The notes: generated by a model from the sequence alone, not told the origin. 38,060 nucleotides of DNA from Betaproteobacteria bacterium (GCA_009925925.1 RFQA01000007.1:1-38060); one strand, 5' to 3'; numbered from the stretch's first letter, positions 21,111 through 30,831 are shown. Numbers and translations are program-made.

Positions 21111-21953
21111 ATGAGCCCAGAACTGTCACAACGACTTGCCGCCGCGGTGGACGGGATGCCTGCTTTCCCTAAGAGTGTCCAACGTATTTTGGAACTGACC
21201 CGGGATGTCAACAGCACCCCCAAGGATCTGGTGGAGGTCATAGACAAAGATCCGGTGGTCACGGTAAAAATCTTGAAGGTCGTCAACTCTGCGTACTACA
21301 GCCTGCCACGGCAAGTGACCTCCATCGGTCATGCGGTGGTTTACCTTGGCTTCAACACGATCAAAAATCTTGCGTTGAGTATCGCGGCCATTGGCATGCT
21401 TCCAAAAGAAAACCAAGCAGGTTTCGACGTTCAGCAGTATCTTTTGCATTCATTGGCCACAGCGAGCATCGCCAAGCAACTTGCGTTGAAGGTGGACGAT
21501 GCTGATCCAATGGATTGCTTCATTGCCGGCCTGTTGCATGATTTTGGCAAGATGGTTTTTGCCCAATTCATGCCGCAGGAATTCAAAGCCGCGTTGGCGT
21601 TGAGTGCGGCAGCCCACAGTTCTTTGCACACGGCTCTGCAAACCACCATCGGCGCGGATCACGCAGTAGTGGGTGCCATGCTGGTAGAGAAGTGGCGATT
21701 CGCACCCGCCTTGGTGGACACCATCAGGCACCAGAGAACAGACAACCTGAAAGACACCGACATGATCGCCTGCGTTTTTGGCGCTAACCAAATCAGCAAA
21801 CGTCTGGCTTTTGGATTTGCCGGAAACCACTGCATTGACGAGCTTCCAGCACCTCTTCAGAAGCGCTTAGGTGGCAATCTGGAGCAGGTCATTGCCTCTT
21901 TGGGTGATCTGACAGGCTTGTTTGAAGAAGCACAAGTATTTGCGAAGTTGTAA
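21111..21953 (+). CDS. HDOD domain-containing protein
   Basis: MPAFPKSVQRILELTRDVNSTPKDLVEVIDKDPVVTVKILKVVNSAYYSLPRQVTSIGHAVVYLGFNTIKNLAL...AGLLHDFGKMVFAQ. Confidence 0.9.
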   Translation: MSPELSQRLAAAVDGMPAFPKSVQRILELTRDVNSTPKDLVEVIDKDPVVTVKILKVVNSAYYSLPRQVTSIGHAVVYLGFNTIKNLALSIAAIGMLPKENQAGFDVQQYLLHSLATASIAKQLALKVDDADPMDCFIAGLLHDFGKMVFAQFMPQEFKAALALSAAAHSSLHTALQTTIGADHAVVGAMLVEKWRFAPALVDTIRHQRTDNLKDTDMIACVFGANQISKRLAFGFAGNHCIDELPAPLQKRLGGNLEQVIASLGDLTGLFEEAQVFAKL

Positions 21954-21964
21954 AGGACAGGCCT

Positions 21965-22852
21965 ATGAAAGTCAGGTTTTGGGGAGTACGCGGTTCCATA
22001 GCTTCGCCCGGTCCCAAAACCGTGCGGTACGGTGGCAATACGACCTGCATCGAAATTCGTACGGACAACAACGAATTGATCATTCTGGATGCAGGCACCG
22101 GCATCTTCCCACTCTCCCAGACCTTGCTGGCAGAAATGCCGGTCACCGCCAATGTGCTTATCACCCACTCTCATTGGGATCACATTCAGGGACTTCCGTT
22201 TTTTATCCCGAATTTCATCCCCGGCAACACCCTGCGATTGCATGGTGGTTTTGACCCGGTTTCCGGCAAAGGCATTGAGCAGGTGATGGCGGTGCAACTG
22301 CAATACAGCTACTTTCCCGTGCGCGAGGAGGAGATGAAAGCCCGAATCGAGTACGTCACGCTTACGCCGGACCAGCCGATCCAAATTGGCAGCGCCACAG
22401 TAACACCCTGCCTACTGAACCATCCGGTGGTGGATTTCGGCTACCGCATCGAATGCAACGGCAAATCGGTGTTCTTCACCGGGGACCATGAGCCGCCCTA
22501 CAACATCTACGAACCCGGCGATGAAGGCTTTGCAGACTATCAGGCCTTTGTCGATGAAAAGAACAATGCGATTCTTGAGGCGATCAAGGGCGTGGATGTG
22601 TACATCGCTGACACCTCCTATACCGATGCCGAGTACCCCGCGAAAAAAGGATGGGGGCATGGCACTTTCAGCACCAGCATTGCATCGGCCCACGCAGCTG
22701 GAGCCAAAGTACTCTTTTGCACGCACCACGAACCGACCCGCAGTGACGATGCCCTTGAACAGGCTTTTGCCCAAGCAATGGAGCAAAACGCCGACTTGTG
22801 CAAAGGCATGGATATCCGGCTTGCCCGAGAGGGCGACACCTATGAATTCTGA
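21965..22852 (+). CDS. MBL-fold metallo-hydrolase
   Basis: MKVRFWGVRGSIASPGPKTVRYGGNTTCIEI...ILDAGTGIFPLS...ITHSHWDHIQGLPFF...FFTGDHEPP. Confidence 0.88.
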   Translation: MKVRFWGVRGSIASPGPKTVRYGGNTTCIEIRTDNNELIILDAGTGIFPLSQTLLAEMPVTANVLITHSHWDHIQGLPFFIPNFIPGNTLRLHGGFDPVSGKGIEQVMAVQLQYSYFPVREEEMKARIEYVTLTPDQPIQIGSATVTPCLLNHPVVDFGYRIECNGKSVFFTGDHEPPYNIYEPGDEGFADYQAFVDEKNNAILEAIKGVDVYIADTSYTDAEYPAKKGWGHGTFSTSIASAHAAGAKVLFCTHHEPTRSDDALEQAFAQAMEQNADLCKGMDIRLAREGDTYEF

Positions 22853-24296
22853 GTGGATTCTTTCCACCCAGGGTCCCAAGGCTTTTGCGCGTTTCCCTGT
22901 CCTCGACACCATCGCATCTAGGACATTTGAGAAAAACGCCGCATCGAATTCCCCCCCCGGCTACCTGATGCAACAGGCAGGCTTGGCTTTGGCGAAGCTT
23001 GCGCTAGCCGTAGCACCGCATGCACACTTTTTTTGGATTGCTTGTGGGCGTGGCAACAACGGCGGCGATGGCCTGGAGGCCGCGATCCACCTCCACCAGT
23101 GGGGCAAAAAAATCCATGTCAGCATGCCCCCAGGCGACAAACCCATATCTGCTGACGCTGGATGGGCCCTCGCAAAGGCACGCCAAGCCGGCGTGCTCAT
23201 CCATGACCACGCTCCGGATCATTGGGACGCATGCATTGATGCGCTGCTGGGTATTGGGCTGAGCAATGCACCTACCGGGACTTACGCTGATTGGATCGGC
23301 CGCATCAACTCGCAATCTAGCGACGTCATCTCCGCCGACATTCCCAGCGGACTGATGGCTGACACCGGTGATGCACCTGGCGCCTGCGTAGCGGCCACCC
23401 ACACCCTGTCGATGCTGAGTTTGAAACCGGGCCAATTGACCTATCAGGGACGGGATGCCTGTGGCAATGTCTGGCTCACCTGCTTGGGGGTGGCTGCACC
23501 CATGGAGCCGACAGCGTGGCTGAATCCCTTGCCCGCTGTTCACCAACGCCCCCATCTCTCCCACAAAGGCAGTTTTGGAGACGTTGCCATTGCGGGCGGC
23601 ACGCTGGGCATGCAGGGTGCGGCTGTATTGGCGGCTCGGGCAGCATTGCAGTCCGGAGCTGGGCGGGTGTACCTCGCTTTGCTGCCCTCGGCGCAAGGGA
23701 ATATTTCAGCCCACGTTCCTGCGGACATCATGCAGCGACATGCAGACGTACTGCAGCCTCAACAGCTGACGCTGGTCGCCGGTTGCGGAGGCGGTGAAGA
23801 GATTGCTCATGCCCTCCCACGCTTGCTCATGGAGTCCAAGCACTTGGTTTTGGACGCCGACGCGCTCAACGCCATTGCGGCGTCCGCCGACCTCCAAAAA
23901 CTGCTTCAGGGTCGCGCCGGAGACACAACAGTGATCACCCCTCACCCTTTAGAGGCAGCACGTTTGCTGGGCTGCAGCGTCGGCGAAGTGCAAGCAGACC
24001 GCTTACGAGCCGCGCAACTTATGGCGAAGCGATTCAAGTGCACTGTAATCCTCAAAGGCTCCGGAAGCGTCATCGCTGCACCAGATCGTGCACCGTACAT
24101 CAACCCCACCGGAAACGGCAAACTGGCCATCGCCGGAACGGGCGACGTACTTGCAGGCATGACAGGCGCCGCATTGGCGCGCCACGCCAGTGCGTGGAAG
24201 GCAGCATGCGAAGCCTGTTACCGCCATGGTGCCCTAGCGGATCAGTGGGCGACCTCCACCTCGCTCACTGCCAGCAGATTACTGAAATCCATATAA
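22842..24296 (+). CDS. nnr: Bifunctional NAD(P)H-hydrate epimerase / ADP-dependent NAD(P)H-hydrate dehydratase
   Basis: From MNSEWILSTQGPKAF: ACGRGNNGGDGLEAA (epimerase) and GNGKLAIAGTGDVLAGMTGAALA (dehydratase). Start overlaps the MBL stop by 11 nt; the listed ORF extends upstream without homology. Confidence 0.92.
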   Translation: MNSEWILSTQGPKAFARFPVLDTIASRTFEKNAASNSPPGYLMQQAGLALAKLALAVAPHAHFFWIACGRGNNGGDGLEAAIHLHQWGKKIHVSMPPGDKPISADAGWALAKARQAGVLIHDHAPDHWDACIDALLGIGLSNAPTGTYADWIGRINSQSSDVISADIPSGLMADTGDAPGACVAATHTLSMLSLKPGQLTYQGRDACGNVWLTCLGVAAPMEPTAWLNPLPAVHQRPHLSHKGSFGDVAIAGGTLGMQGAAVLAARAALQSGAGRVYLALLPSAQGNISAHVPADIMQRHADVLQPQQLTLVAGCGGGEEIAHALPRLLMESKHLVLDADALNAIAASADLQKLLQGRAGDTTVITPHPLEAARLLGCSVGEVQADRLRAAQLMAKRFKCTVILKGSGSVIAAPDRAPYINPTGNGKLAIAGTGDVLAGMTGAALARHASAWKAACEACYRHGALADQWATSTSLTASRLLKSI

Positions 24297-24338
24297 AAAA
24301 AGCTGCTAGCGCCCATGGAATGTGCGCCAGCAGCTATT
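24295..24338 (-). terminator. Rho-independent terminator of rnr, formed by palindromic element copy 3
   Basis: Minus strand: GCTGCTGGCGC-ACATTCCATG-GGCGCTAGCAGC followed by TTTTTTT, just 3' of the rnr stop. Confidence 0.8.
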
Positions 24339-24349
24339 ATTTCCATAGC
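24302..24349 (-). repeat. Candidate palindromic element, copy 3 (nnr/rnr intergenic, best conserved)
   Basis: Minus strand GCTATGGAAATAATAGC + TGCTGGCGCACATTCCATGGGCGCTAGCAGC: two consecutive hairpins. Confidence 0.7.
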
Positions 24350-24363
24350 AAATATTTATCAGG

Positions 24364-26631
24364 CTATCTGCGCTTCTTTGCGGCTTTTTTCGTTGAAGGA
24401 CTTGCCTTTTCGGCGCCTCGGCTGCTGCGCGAAGACTTCGTTGCACTTCGCTGCTGGCGAACCTTGCCTTTGAAGGCAGCGCCCGTCCCGGCGTCCGGCT
24501 CTGAACGCCCAGCGAAGTCAGCGCGACCCGGTTTGCCATCACGACCTGCACCCTTCTCCGGTGGCAGCCTGGGAATGGATCCCACTCCCTCTTGCACCAA
24601 GCGGAAGTCAATCTTGCGCCCATCCAAGTCCACACGGCTGACCTGAATCCGGACCCGCGTACCGATCGCATAGCGGATACCGGTGCGCTCACCTCGAAGT
24701 TCCTGCTTTGCCTCATCAAACCGGAAGTATTCGCCACCGAGCTCAGTGATGTGGACAAGGCCTTCCACGTACATTGCATCCAATGTCACAAACAGGCCGA
24801 AGGTGGTCGCAGAGGACACAACGCCCGAATACTCCTCACCCAAATGCTCGCGCATGTACTTGCATTTGAGCCAAGCCTCCACATCTCGACTGGCTTCGTC
24901 AGCGCGGCGCTCGTTTGCACTGCAGTGCAAACCAGCAGCCTGCCATGCGGTTCCTTCCGCATTGAGTTTTTTGGGTTTGGTTTCCGGATTGGTCACCCGC
25001 GACGCCAGATTCTTCTCCAGGCGTCGGGCGAGCTTGGCGTGTGCTTCACCCGGCGTCGGCAGCGCTGGCAACTGGTATTTGCTCTTCGCGAGGATCGCTT
25101 TGATTACACGGTGCACCAGCAAATCCGGATAGCGCCGGATCGGGCTGGTGAAGTGAGTGTAGGCATCAAACGCCAAGCCAAAGTGCCCGCTGTTGATAGG
25201 CGTATATATCGCCTGCGACATGGAGCGCAAGAGCATGGAGTGGATCTGCTGCGCATCCGGCCGGTCTTTGGTGGCTTCTGCAATTGCTTGAAACTCGCCG
25301 GGGGTAGGCTTATCGCTGATCGACATGCCGATGCCGCTCGCCTTCAGGTAATTGCGAAGCATCTCCTGCTTTTCAGGCGTAGGACCTTCGTGCACGCGAA
25401 AGAGGCCTTGGTGCTTGTTCTGGGCAATGAAGTCTGCACTACAGACGTTCGCAGCCAGCATGGCCTCTTCAATCAAACGGTGCGCCGTGTTGCGGGTACG
25501 GGGAACGATTTTCTCGATGCGCCCGTTTTCATCACACACGATCTGCGTCTCAGTAGTCTCGAAATCCACAGCACCCCGTTTGTGGCGGGACTTGAGCAAT
25601 GCCTGGTAGACACCATGCAAGTTCAACAGATCCTGCACTCGCTCCTTGCGTTTACTGGCTTCAGGACCACGCGTGTTGCCGAGAATGGCGGCCACCTCTG
25701 TGTATGTGAACCGTGCGTGGCTCCACATCACGGCGGGATAGAACTGGTAAGCATCCACCTCGCCGTCTTCGGTGATGAACATGTCGCACACCATGCACAG
25801 TCGCTCGACTTCCGGGTTCAGCGAACACAATCCATTGGACAGTTTCTCCGGCAACATCGGAATGACGCGGCGGGGGAAGTAGACACTGGTGGCGCGGTCA
25901 TAGGCATCCACGTCAATGGCATTGCCTGTCTCCACATAGTGACTGACATCCGCAATTGCCACCAACAAACGCCAGCCTTTCAGTGCCGTCTTGCCGCGCC
26001 CTTTGCTGGCCGGCTCACAGTACACCGCATCATCAAAGTCCCGTGCATCTTCACCGTCGATGGTGACCAAGGGAATATCGGTGAGGTCGATGCGGTGCAA
26101 TTTGTCTTGGGGTCGGACCTTGTCCGGCAGAGTCCGAGCAAGAGCTACGCAGGCATCCGAAAACTCATGCGGCACGCTGTATTTGCGCACTGCGATTTCA
26201 ATCTCCATGCCGGGGTCGTCCACTTCACCCAGGACCTCTTTGATACGCCCCACCGGCTGACCAAACAGGGCGGGAGGTTCAATCAGTTCCACCACTACCA
26301 CTTGTCCGGGTTTGGCCACACTGGTAGCCCCTTTGGGGATCAATACATCTTGCCCATAACGCTTGTCTTCAGGCGCCACCAGCCAGACACCGCTCTCCTG
26401 CAAAAGCCTGCCGATGATGGGTTGCTTGGAGCGCTCCGTGATTTCCACCACCCGCCCTTCGGGGCGTCCCTTGCGGTCGCTTCGTACGATGCGGACCTTG
26501 ACGCGGTCTTTGTGCAGCACGGCCCGCATTTCATTGGGGGGAAGGTAAATGTCGGGAGCACCGTCATCGCGGGACACGAAGCCGTGTCCATCACGATGCC
26601 CCTGAACAATTCCTTCAACTTCTTCCAGCAA
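24364..26631 (-). CDS. rnr: Ribonuclease R
   Basis: VEGIVQGHRDGHGFVSRDDGAPDIYLPPNEMRAVLHKDRV...IDGEDARDFDDAVYCE...SPIRRYPDLLVHRVIKA, S1 domain, basic C-terminal tail. The listed ORF starts at 26838, but residues before LLEEVEG run antisense through tRNA-Leu; a TTG start near 26631 is one candidate. Confidence 0.93.
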   Translation of the reverse strand: MLEEVEGIVQGHRDGHGFVSRDDGAPDIYLPPNEMRAVLHKDRVKVRIVRSDRKGRPEGRVVEITERSKQPIIGRLLQESGVWLVAPEDKRYGQDVLIPKGATSVAKPGQVVVVELIEPPALFGQPVGRIKEVLGEVDDPGMEIEIAVRKYSVPHEFSDACVALARTLPDKVRPQDKLHRIDLTDIPLVTIDGEDARDFDDAVYCEPASKGRGKTALKGWRLLVAIADVSHYVETGNAIDVDAYDRATSVYFPRRVIPMLPEKLSNGLCSLNPEVERLCMVCDMFITEDGEVDAYQFYPAVMWSHARFTYTEVAAILGNTRGPEASKRKERVQDLLNLHGVYQALLKSRHKRGAVDFETTETQIVCDENGRIEKIVPRTRNTAHRLIEEAMLAANVCSADFIAQNKHQGLFRVHEGPTPEKQEMLRNYLKASGIGMSISDKPTPGEFQAIAEATKDRPDAQQIHSMLLRSMSQAIYTPINSGHFGLAFDAYTHFTSPIRRYPDLLVHRVIKAILAKSKYQLPALPTPGEAHAKLARRLEKNLASRVTNPETKPKKLNAEGTAWQAAGLHCSANERRADEASRDVEAWLKCKYMREHLGEEYSGVVSSATTFGLFVTLDAMYVEGLVHITELGGEYFRFDEAKQELRGERTGIRYAIGTRVRIQVSRVDLDGRKIDFRLVQEGVGSIPRLPPEKGAGRDGKPGRADFAGRSEPDAGTGAAFKGKVRQQRSATKSSRSSRGAEKASPSTKKAAKKRR

Positions 26632-26658
26632 ACTGCTGTTTTGGCCTAAATGTTTGAT

Positions 26659-26664
26659 ATACTT
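26659..26664 (+). promoter_or_regulatory. Candidate -10 (TATACT) of tRNA-Leu
   Basis: tgtttgaTATACTtctctc, about 17 bp upstream of the mature tRNA 5' end. Confidence 0.5.
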
Positions 26665-26680
26665 CTCTCTTTCCTGAGAT

Positions 26681-26765
<85 letters not shown>

Positions 26766-26786
26766 ACAATGGTAATGTAGTTAATG

Positions 26787-26818
26787 AAAAGCCGCTGTGA
26801 AAACAGCGGCTTTTTTTT
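26787..26818 (+). terminator. Rho-independent terminator after tRNA-Leu
   Basis: aaaagccgctgt-gaaa-acagcggctttttttt. Confidence 0.93.
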
Positions 26819-26871
26819 GCTTGTGTGATTCGTGCCACTGACCATATGTTGCATCGGTCAGTGGCAAAAAA

Positions 26872-28275
26872 TCAGATGGGAAGTGCGACCAGATCGTGAC
26901 CTTGCGCACTCACGATACGGGCCTTGGTGAATTCGCCCACCTTCAGTGTCTTGCTGATTTTTTCGGGCGGCAACAGACGCACTACGCCATCAATCTCAGG
27001 GGCATCCGCATAGCTGCGACCCACCCCACCCTTGCGACCCAAAGCCGGCGCGGAATCCACCAATACTTGCATCACCGAGCCGACTCGACGCTGCAAACGG
27101 GCAGCAGACACTTCTTCAGCAACCTGCATGAATCTGGCGCGGCGCTCCTCCCGTACTTCCACGGGCAACATGCCCGGCAAATCATTGGCAGTCGCACCAT
27201 TCACAGCGCTGTAGGCAAAGCAGCCCGCGCGGTCAATCTGGGCTTCACGCACAAAGTCGAGCAAGTGCTCAAACTCTTCTTCTGTCTCGCCGGGAAAGCC
27301 CGCAATGAACGTGCTGCGCACCACCAACTCCGGGCACGCTTCACGCCACTGCTGCAAACGCTCGAGGTTCTTTTCACCGCTGGCCGGCCGCTTCATGCGG
27401 CGCAGCACATCGGGATGGCTGTGTTGCAAAGGAACATCCAAGTACGGCAGCACACGACCTGTAGCCATCAAGGGAACAATCTCATCCACACTCGGGTAGG
27501 GATACACATAGTGCAAACGAACCCAGGCACCGTAGGGCTCGGCAATATCACCCAATGCTTGCACCAGCTCAAGCATGCGGGTCTTGACAGGCTTTCCATC
27601 CCAGAAACCCGTGCGGTACTTCACATCCACACCGTAAGCCGATGTGTCTTGACTGATGACTAACAGCTCTTTAACACCGCCTTCAAACAGTGCACGAGCT
27701 TCGGTCAGGACGTCGCCTATAGGGCGTGACACCAAGTCGCCACGCATGCTGGGGATGATGCAGAACGTGCAGCGATGGTTGCACCCTTCGCTGATTTTCA
27801 AGTATGCGTAGTGACGCGGAGTGAGCTTGACGCCTGCAACCCCAAAGGACTGCGGAACCAAATCCAAAAACGGATCGTGAGGCTTGGGCAGATTCAAATG
27901 CACCGCGTCCATCACCTCTTGGGTCGCATGAGGGCCGGTTACGGCAAGCACCTTGGGGTGCATCTGGCGCACCATGTTTTCCCCGCCATCGGTGGTCTTT
28001 GCACCCAGGCAACCCGTCACGATCACGCGACCGTTTTCGGCCAATGCCTCACCGATGGTGTCCAGGCTTTCTTTGACCGCATCGTCAATAAATCCGCAGG
28101 TGTTGACTATGACCAAATCCGCGCCCTGGAAGGTTTTGGATGTTTGGTAGCCCTCGGCGCTGAGCTGGGTCAAGATGAGTTCGGAGTCGGTCAAAGCCTT
28201 GGGGCAACCCAGGCTCACAAAACCGACTTTGGGGGCAGCTTGCGCTGTCTGGGTGGGGGTCAAAATATCAGTCAT
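26872..28275 (-). CDS. rimO: Ribosomal protein S12 methylthiotransferase
   Basis: [23 protein letters not shown]...[22 protein letters not shown]...[26 protein letters not shown] (radical SAM CxxxCxxC). Start assigned to MTDILTPTQ within the listed ORF. Confidence 0.97.
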   Translation of the reverse strand: MTDILTPTQTAQAAPKVGFVSLGCPKALTDSELILTQLSAEGYQTSKTFQGADLVIVNTCGFIDDAVKESLDTIGEALAENGRVIVTGCLGAKTTDGGENMVRQMHPKVLAVTGPHATQEVMDAVHLNLPKPHDPFLDLVPQSFGVAGVKLTPRHYAYLKISEGCNHRCTFCIIPSMRGDLVSRPIGDVLTEARALFEGGVKELLVISQDTSAYGVDVKYRTGFWDGKPVKTRMLELVQALGDIAEPYGAWVRLHYVYPYPSVDEIVPLMATGRVLPYLDVPLQHSHPDVLRRMKRPASGEKNLERLQQWREACPELVVRSTFIAGFPGETEEEFEHLLDFVREAQIDRAGCFAYSAVNGATANDLPGMLPVEVREERRARFMQVAEEVSAARLQRRVGSVMQVLVDSAPALGRKGGVGRSYADAPEIDGVVRLLPPEKISKTLKVGEFTKARIVSAQGHDLVALPI

Positions 28276-28320
28276 ATAGCGAAGTTCCGGAGCCCGCCTC
28301 CCAGACACCGGCCCTAGCGT

Positions 28321-28770
28321 TTAGCGCTTGAGGCCGAATGTGCCGAGGAATTGCTCGGTTTGTTTTTGCATGTGTTCCTGCATCTGCTGGAACATATTGT
28401 TGCCCATGACGCCCTGCACCATGGGGGCTTGCATCTCCATGAGCGCCTGCATGTTCTTTTCCAAGTACCCACCCATCATCCCCTGCATCGCATGCCCGTA
28501 AAAACGGATGATGTTGGACAACACAGGGGTCGTAAACATGGGCGAACCATTGGCCTCTTCTTCCAGGATGATCTGCAACAGAATGCTGCGTGTTAAATCG
28601 TCACCGGTCTTGGCATCCACTACCGCAAAAGTCTCGCTGTCCATGACCAACTGCTTGATTTCAGCCAGTGTGATGTACGTGGAGGTGTCGGTATCGTAGA
28701 GACGACGATTCGGGTACTTTTTAATCACCCGTTGCGACGACTTGGATTCTTTTGAGGAGTTTTTTTGCAT
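28321..28770 (-). CDS. phaR: Polyhydroxyalkanoate synthesis repressor
   Basis: QRVIKKYPNRRLYDTDTSTYITLAEIKQLVMDSETFAVVDAKTGDDLTRSILLQIILEEEANGSPMFTTPVLSNIIRFYG. Confidence 0.96.
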   Translation of the reverse strand: MQKNSSKESKSSQRVIKKYPNRRLYDTDTSTYITLAEIKQLVMDSETFAVVDAKTGDDLTRSILLQIILEEEANGSPMFTTPVLSNIIRFYGHAMQGMMGGYLEKNMQALMEMQAPMVQGVMGNNMFQQMQEHMQKQTEQFLGTFGLKR

Positions 28771-28808
28771 TGCGATCGCTCAACACGAGATGTGGGAGCC
28801 AAGTTAGT

Positions 28809-28829
28809 GTTGCACTGCAGCACATTCTA
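28809..28829 (-). promoter_or_regulatory. Candidate phaR promoter -10 (TAGAAT) adjoining a TGC-rich site
   Basis: Minus strand TAGAATGTGCTGCAGTGCAACA about 40-60 bp upstream of phaR. Confidence 0.35.
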
Positions 28830-28891
28830 GAGAGGGACCGGCTGATGCTGACCTAGGATTACCCTAGTGAGAAGAGATATCCGGAGAAATT

Positions 28892-28968
28892 TGGTAGGCG
28901 CAATTGGACTCGAACCAACGACCCCCACCATGTCAAGGTGGTGCTCTAACCAGCTGAGCTATGCGCCT
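28892..28968 (-). tRNA. tRNA-Val (anticodon GAC)
   Basis: Minus strand AGGCGCATAGCTCAGCTGGTTAGAGCACCACCTTGACATGGTGGGGGTCGTTGGTTCGAGTCCAATTGCGCCTACCA. Confidence 0.97.
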
Positions 28969-29066
28969 ACATTTATCCGAGAGGCCGAAGTATAGCAGCA
29001 TAAAAACCGCCTCCCGGACAAAGCGCGCTAGAAAGTTCAAAAAACCAGCATTCACGCTGAGCCATA

Positions 29067-29090
29067 ATTGACGTTTACGTAAACGTCAAT
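29067..29090. promoter_or_regulatory. Perfect 24-bp operator-like palindrome upstream of an SDR gene
   Basis: ATTGACGTTTAC|GTAAACGTCAAT, 31 bp upstream of the ATG. Confidence 0.8.
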
Positions 29091-29120
29091 CCGTTTCAGT
29101 TTTTCTACAAGGAGTACTTC

Positions 29121-29879
29121 ATGGATATCGCAGGAAAAGTCTTTATCGTGACCGGAGGCGCATCCGGCTTGGGCGAAGGGACCGCACGCATGCTCACGGC
29201 CAAAGGCGGCAAGGTTGTCATCGCGGACATGCAAGTCGAAAAAGGTGAGGCGATCGCCAAGGAATTGGGCGGCGCTTTCGTGAAGTGCGATGTCAGCAAT
29301 GAAGCCGATGGTCAGGCTGTGGTTGCCAAGGCTTTGTCGCTGGGCAAGCTCATGGGCTTGGTGAATTGCGCCGGCATTGCACCGGCCGAGAAGACGGTGG
29401 GCAAAAACGGCGCCCATTCGCTGGCCTCTTTCAGCAAAACCATTACCGTGAATCTGATCGGCAGCTTCAACATGATCCGCCTCGCGGCAGACGCCATGAG
29501 TAAAAACGACCCCGAATCCACGGGCGAGCGCGGTGTCATGATCTCCACAGCATCGGTTGCAGCTTACGACGGACAAATCGGCCAAGCAGCCTACAGTGCG
29601 TCCAAAGGTGGTGTGGTGGGAATGACCCTTCCCATTGCCCGTGATCTGGCACGTAACGGCATTCGCAACATGACCATCGCCCCCGGCATCTTTGGTACGC
29701 CTATGCTGTTCAGCATGCCTCAGGAAGTACAGGACTCATTGGCTGCTGGCGTTCCATTCCCTTCACGCTTGGGCACTCCGCAAGACTACGCCAAACTCGC
29801 GATCCACATTTTTGAGAACGACATGCTCAATGGTGAAGTGATTCGCTTGGACGGAGCCATTCGCCTGGCACCGAAATAA
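29121..29879 (+). CDS. SDR oxidoreductase, 3-hydroxyacyl-CoA / 3-hydroxy-2-methylbutyryl-CoA dehydrogenase-like
   Basis: [21 protein letters not shown]...[46 protein letters not shown] resembles the HSD17B10 type; SD aaggag before the ATG. Confidence 0.88.
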   Translation: MDIAGKVFIVTGGASGLGEGTARMLTAKGGKVVIADMQVEKGEAIAKELGGAFVKCDVSNEADGQAVVAKALSLGKLMGLVNCAGIAPAEKTVGKNGAHSLASFSKTITVNLIGSFNMIRLAADAMSKNDPESTGERGVMISTASVAAYDGQIGQAAYSASKGGVVGMTLPIARDLARNGIRNMTIAPGIFGTPMLFSMPQEVQDSLAAGVPFPSRLGTPQDYAKLAIHIFENDMLNGEVIRLDGAIRLAPK

Positions 29880-29928
29880 GTCGGCTTCCTCGGGAAATGA
29901 AGACTCCACGATCCGTGGCGTGCAACCT

Positions 29929-30831
29929 TTATCGGTGCGCTCGGATCGAAGACACCATCCCCAAAATGAAAATCGCACTGGCCAGCCATTGCAAGGCTGT
30001 AGGCCAGTCTCCGTACACCAGAAACGCATAGACGAGTGCAAACAAGGTTTCGGAGACGATAAGTTGCCCGCACAAACTGGCACTCAATCGCCGGCTTGCA
30101 AAATTCCAAAGCACGGCCGCGATCCATGCTGAACCAATGCCCGTTGCTATACAAACCATAGCTGCCCGCGCAACATCTGCCTGCGCCAGCAGGTCTTTGG
30201 CGGGTGTTCCCAAGGCCACCCACAGGAACCAAGCCGCCAAGCCCGCATTCACGCCCATCCAACTCGTCCAGTCCCTCAAGCTCACATTGGTGTGTTGCTT
30301 AAGCCATGCCGAATTGATGATCGCAAAGGCCACCCAAAAGACCATGGCCAACAAGCCATAGAGCACCCCGCGCCAGAATATCCAACCGTGCATTTGAACG
30401 CCGCTGCCACTGCTTTCAGCCGCCATCATGGTGGCGACACCTGCCATTGTGAGTAGCAAGCCCGGAATCAGGCTGCGCCAGCGTAAGCCCACAGGCTTAC
30501 CAAGCAACATGACCCACACGGGTATGGTCCCGATGATCATGGTGGGCACTTCCACACCCGAATCCCGGATGGCGTAAACCAGCAGCAAGTAGTAGCCGGA
30601 GAAACCCAAGACGCTTAGCAGCAGTGCCGTCCCCGCTTGCTTCAGGGTAGGCTGACGTGAACTTCCATTCAACAGGCCAATACCGATCATGCACAGCGAT
30701 GTGAGACCGAAAACCACAAAACGCCCGGCAGTGAGATCCACCGGCGACAAACCCGGTGCCATTGCAGGCGCCACAAACACCAAGCCCCACAAGGCACCGG
30801 CCGCCAGACCAGCAATTACCCCGGCTAGCAA
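29929..30831 (-). CDS. EamA/DMT-family transporter
   Basis: Ten-TM hydrophobic pattern with duplicated EamA halves: GALWGLVFVAPAMAPGLSPVDLTAGRFVVFG... and ...LIVSETLFALVYAFLVYGDWPTALQWLASAIFILGMV. Confidence 0.85.
   Translation of the reverse strand: MLAGVIAGLAAGALWGLVFVAPAMAPGLSPVDLTAGRFVVFGLTSLCMIGIGLLNGSSRQPTLKQAGTALLLSVLGFSGYYLLLVYAIRDSGVEVPTMIIGTIPVWVMLLGKPVGLRWRSLIPGLLLTMAGVATMMAAESSGSGVQMHGWIFWRGVLYGLLAMVFWVAFAIINSAWLKQHTNVSLRDWTSWMGVNAGLAAWFLWVALGTPAKDLLAQADVARAAMVCIATGIGSAWIAAVLWNFASRRLSASLCGQLIVSETLFALVYAFLVYGDWPTALQWLASAIFILGMVSSIRAHR
30146..30193 (+). repeat. Candidate palindromic element, copy 4 (inside the EamA gene, diverged centre)
   Basis: GCTATACAAACCATAGC + TGCCCGCGCAACATCTGCCTGCGCCAGCAGG. 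The first hairpin is intact and the GCGC/GCGC and CTGC/GCAG arm positions match copy 3. Confidence 0.5.

Noticed and set aside
28961-29040. TATAGCAGC and GCGCGCTAG fragments downstream of tRNA-Val
   Set aside because: Only isolated pieces in the wrong order and spacing for the palindromic element.
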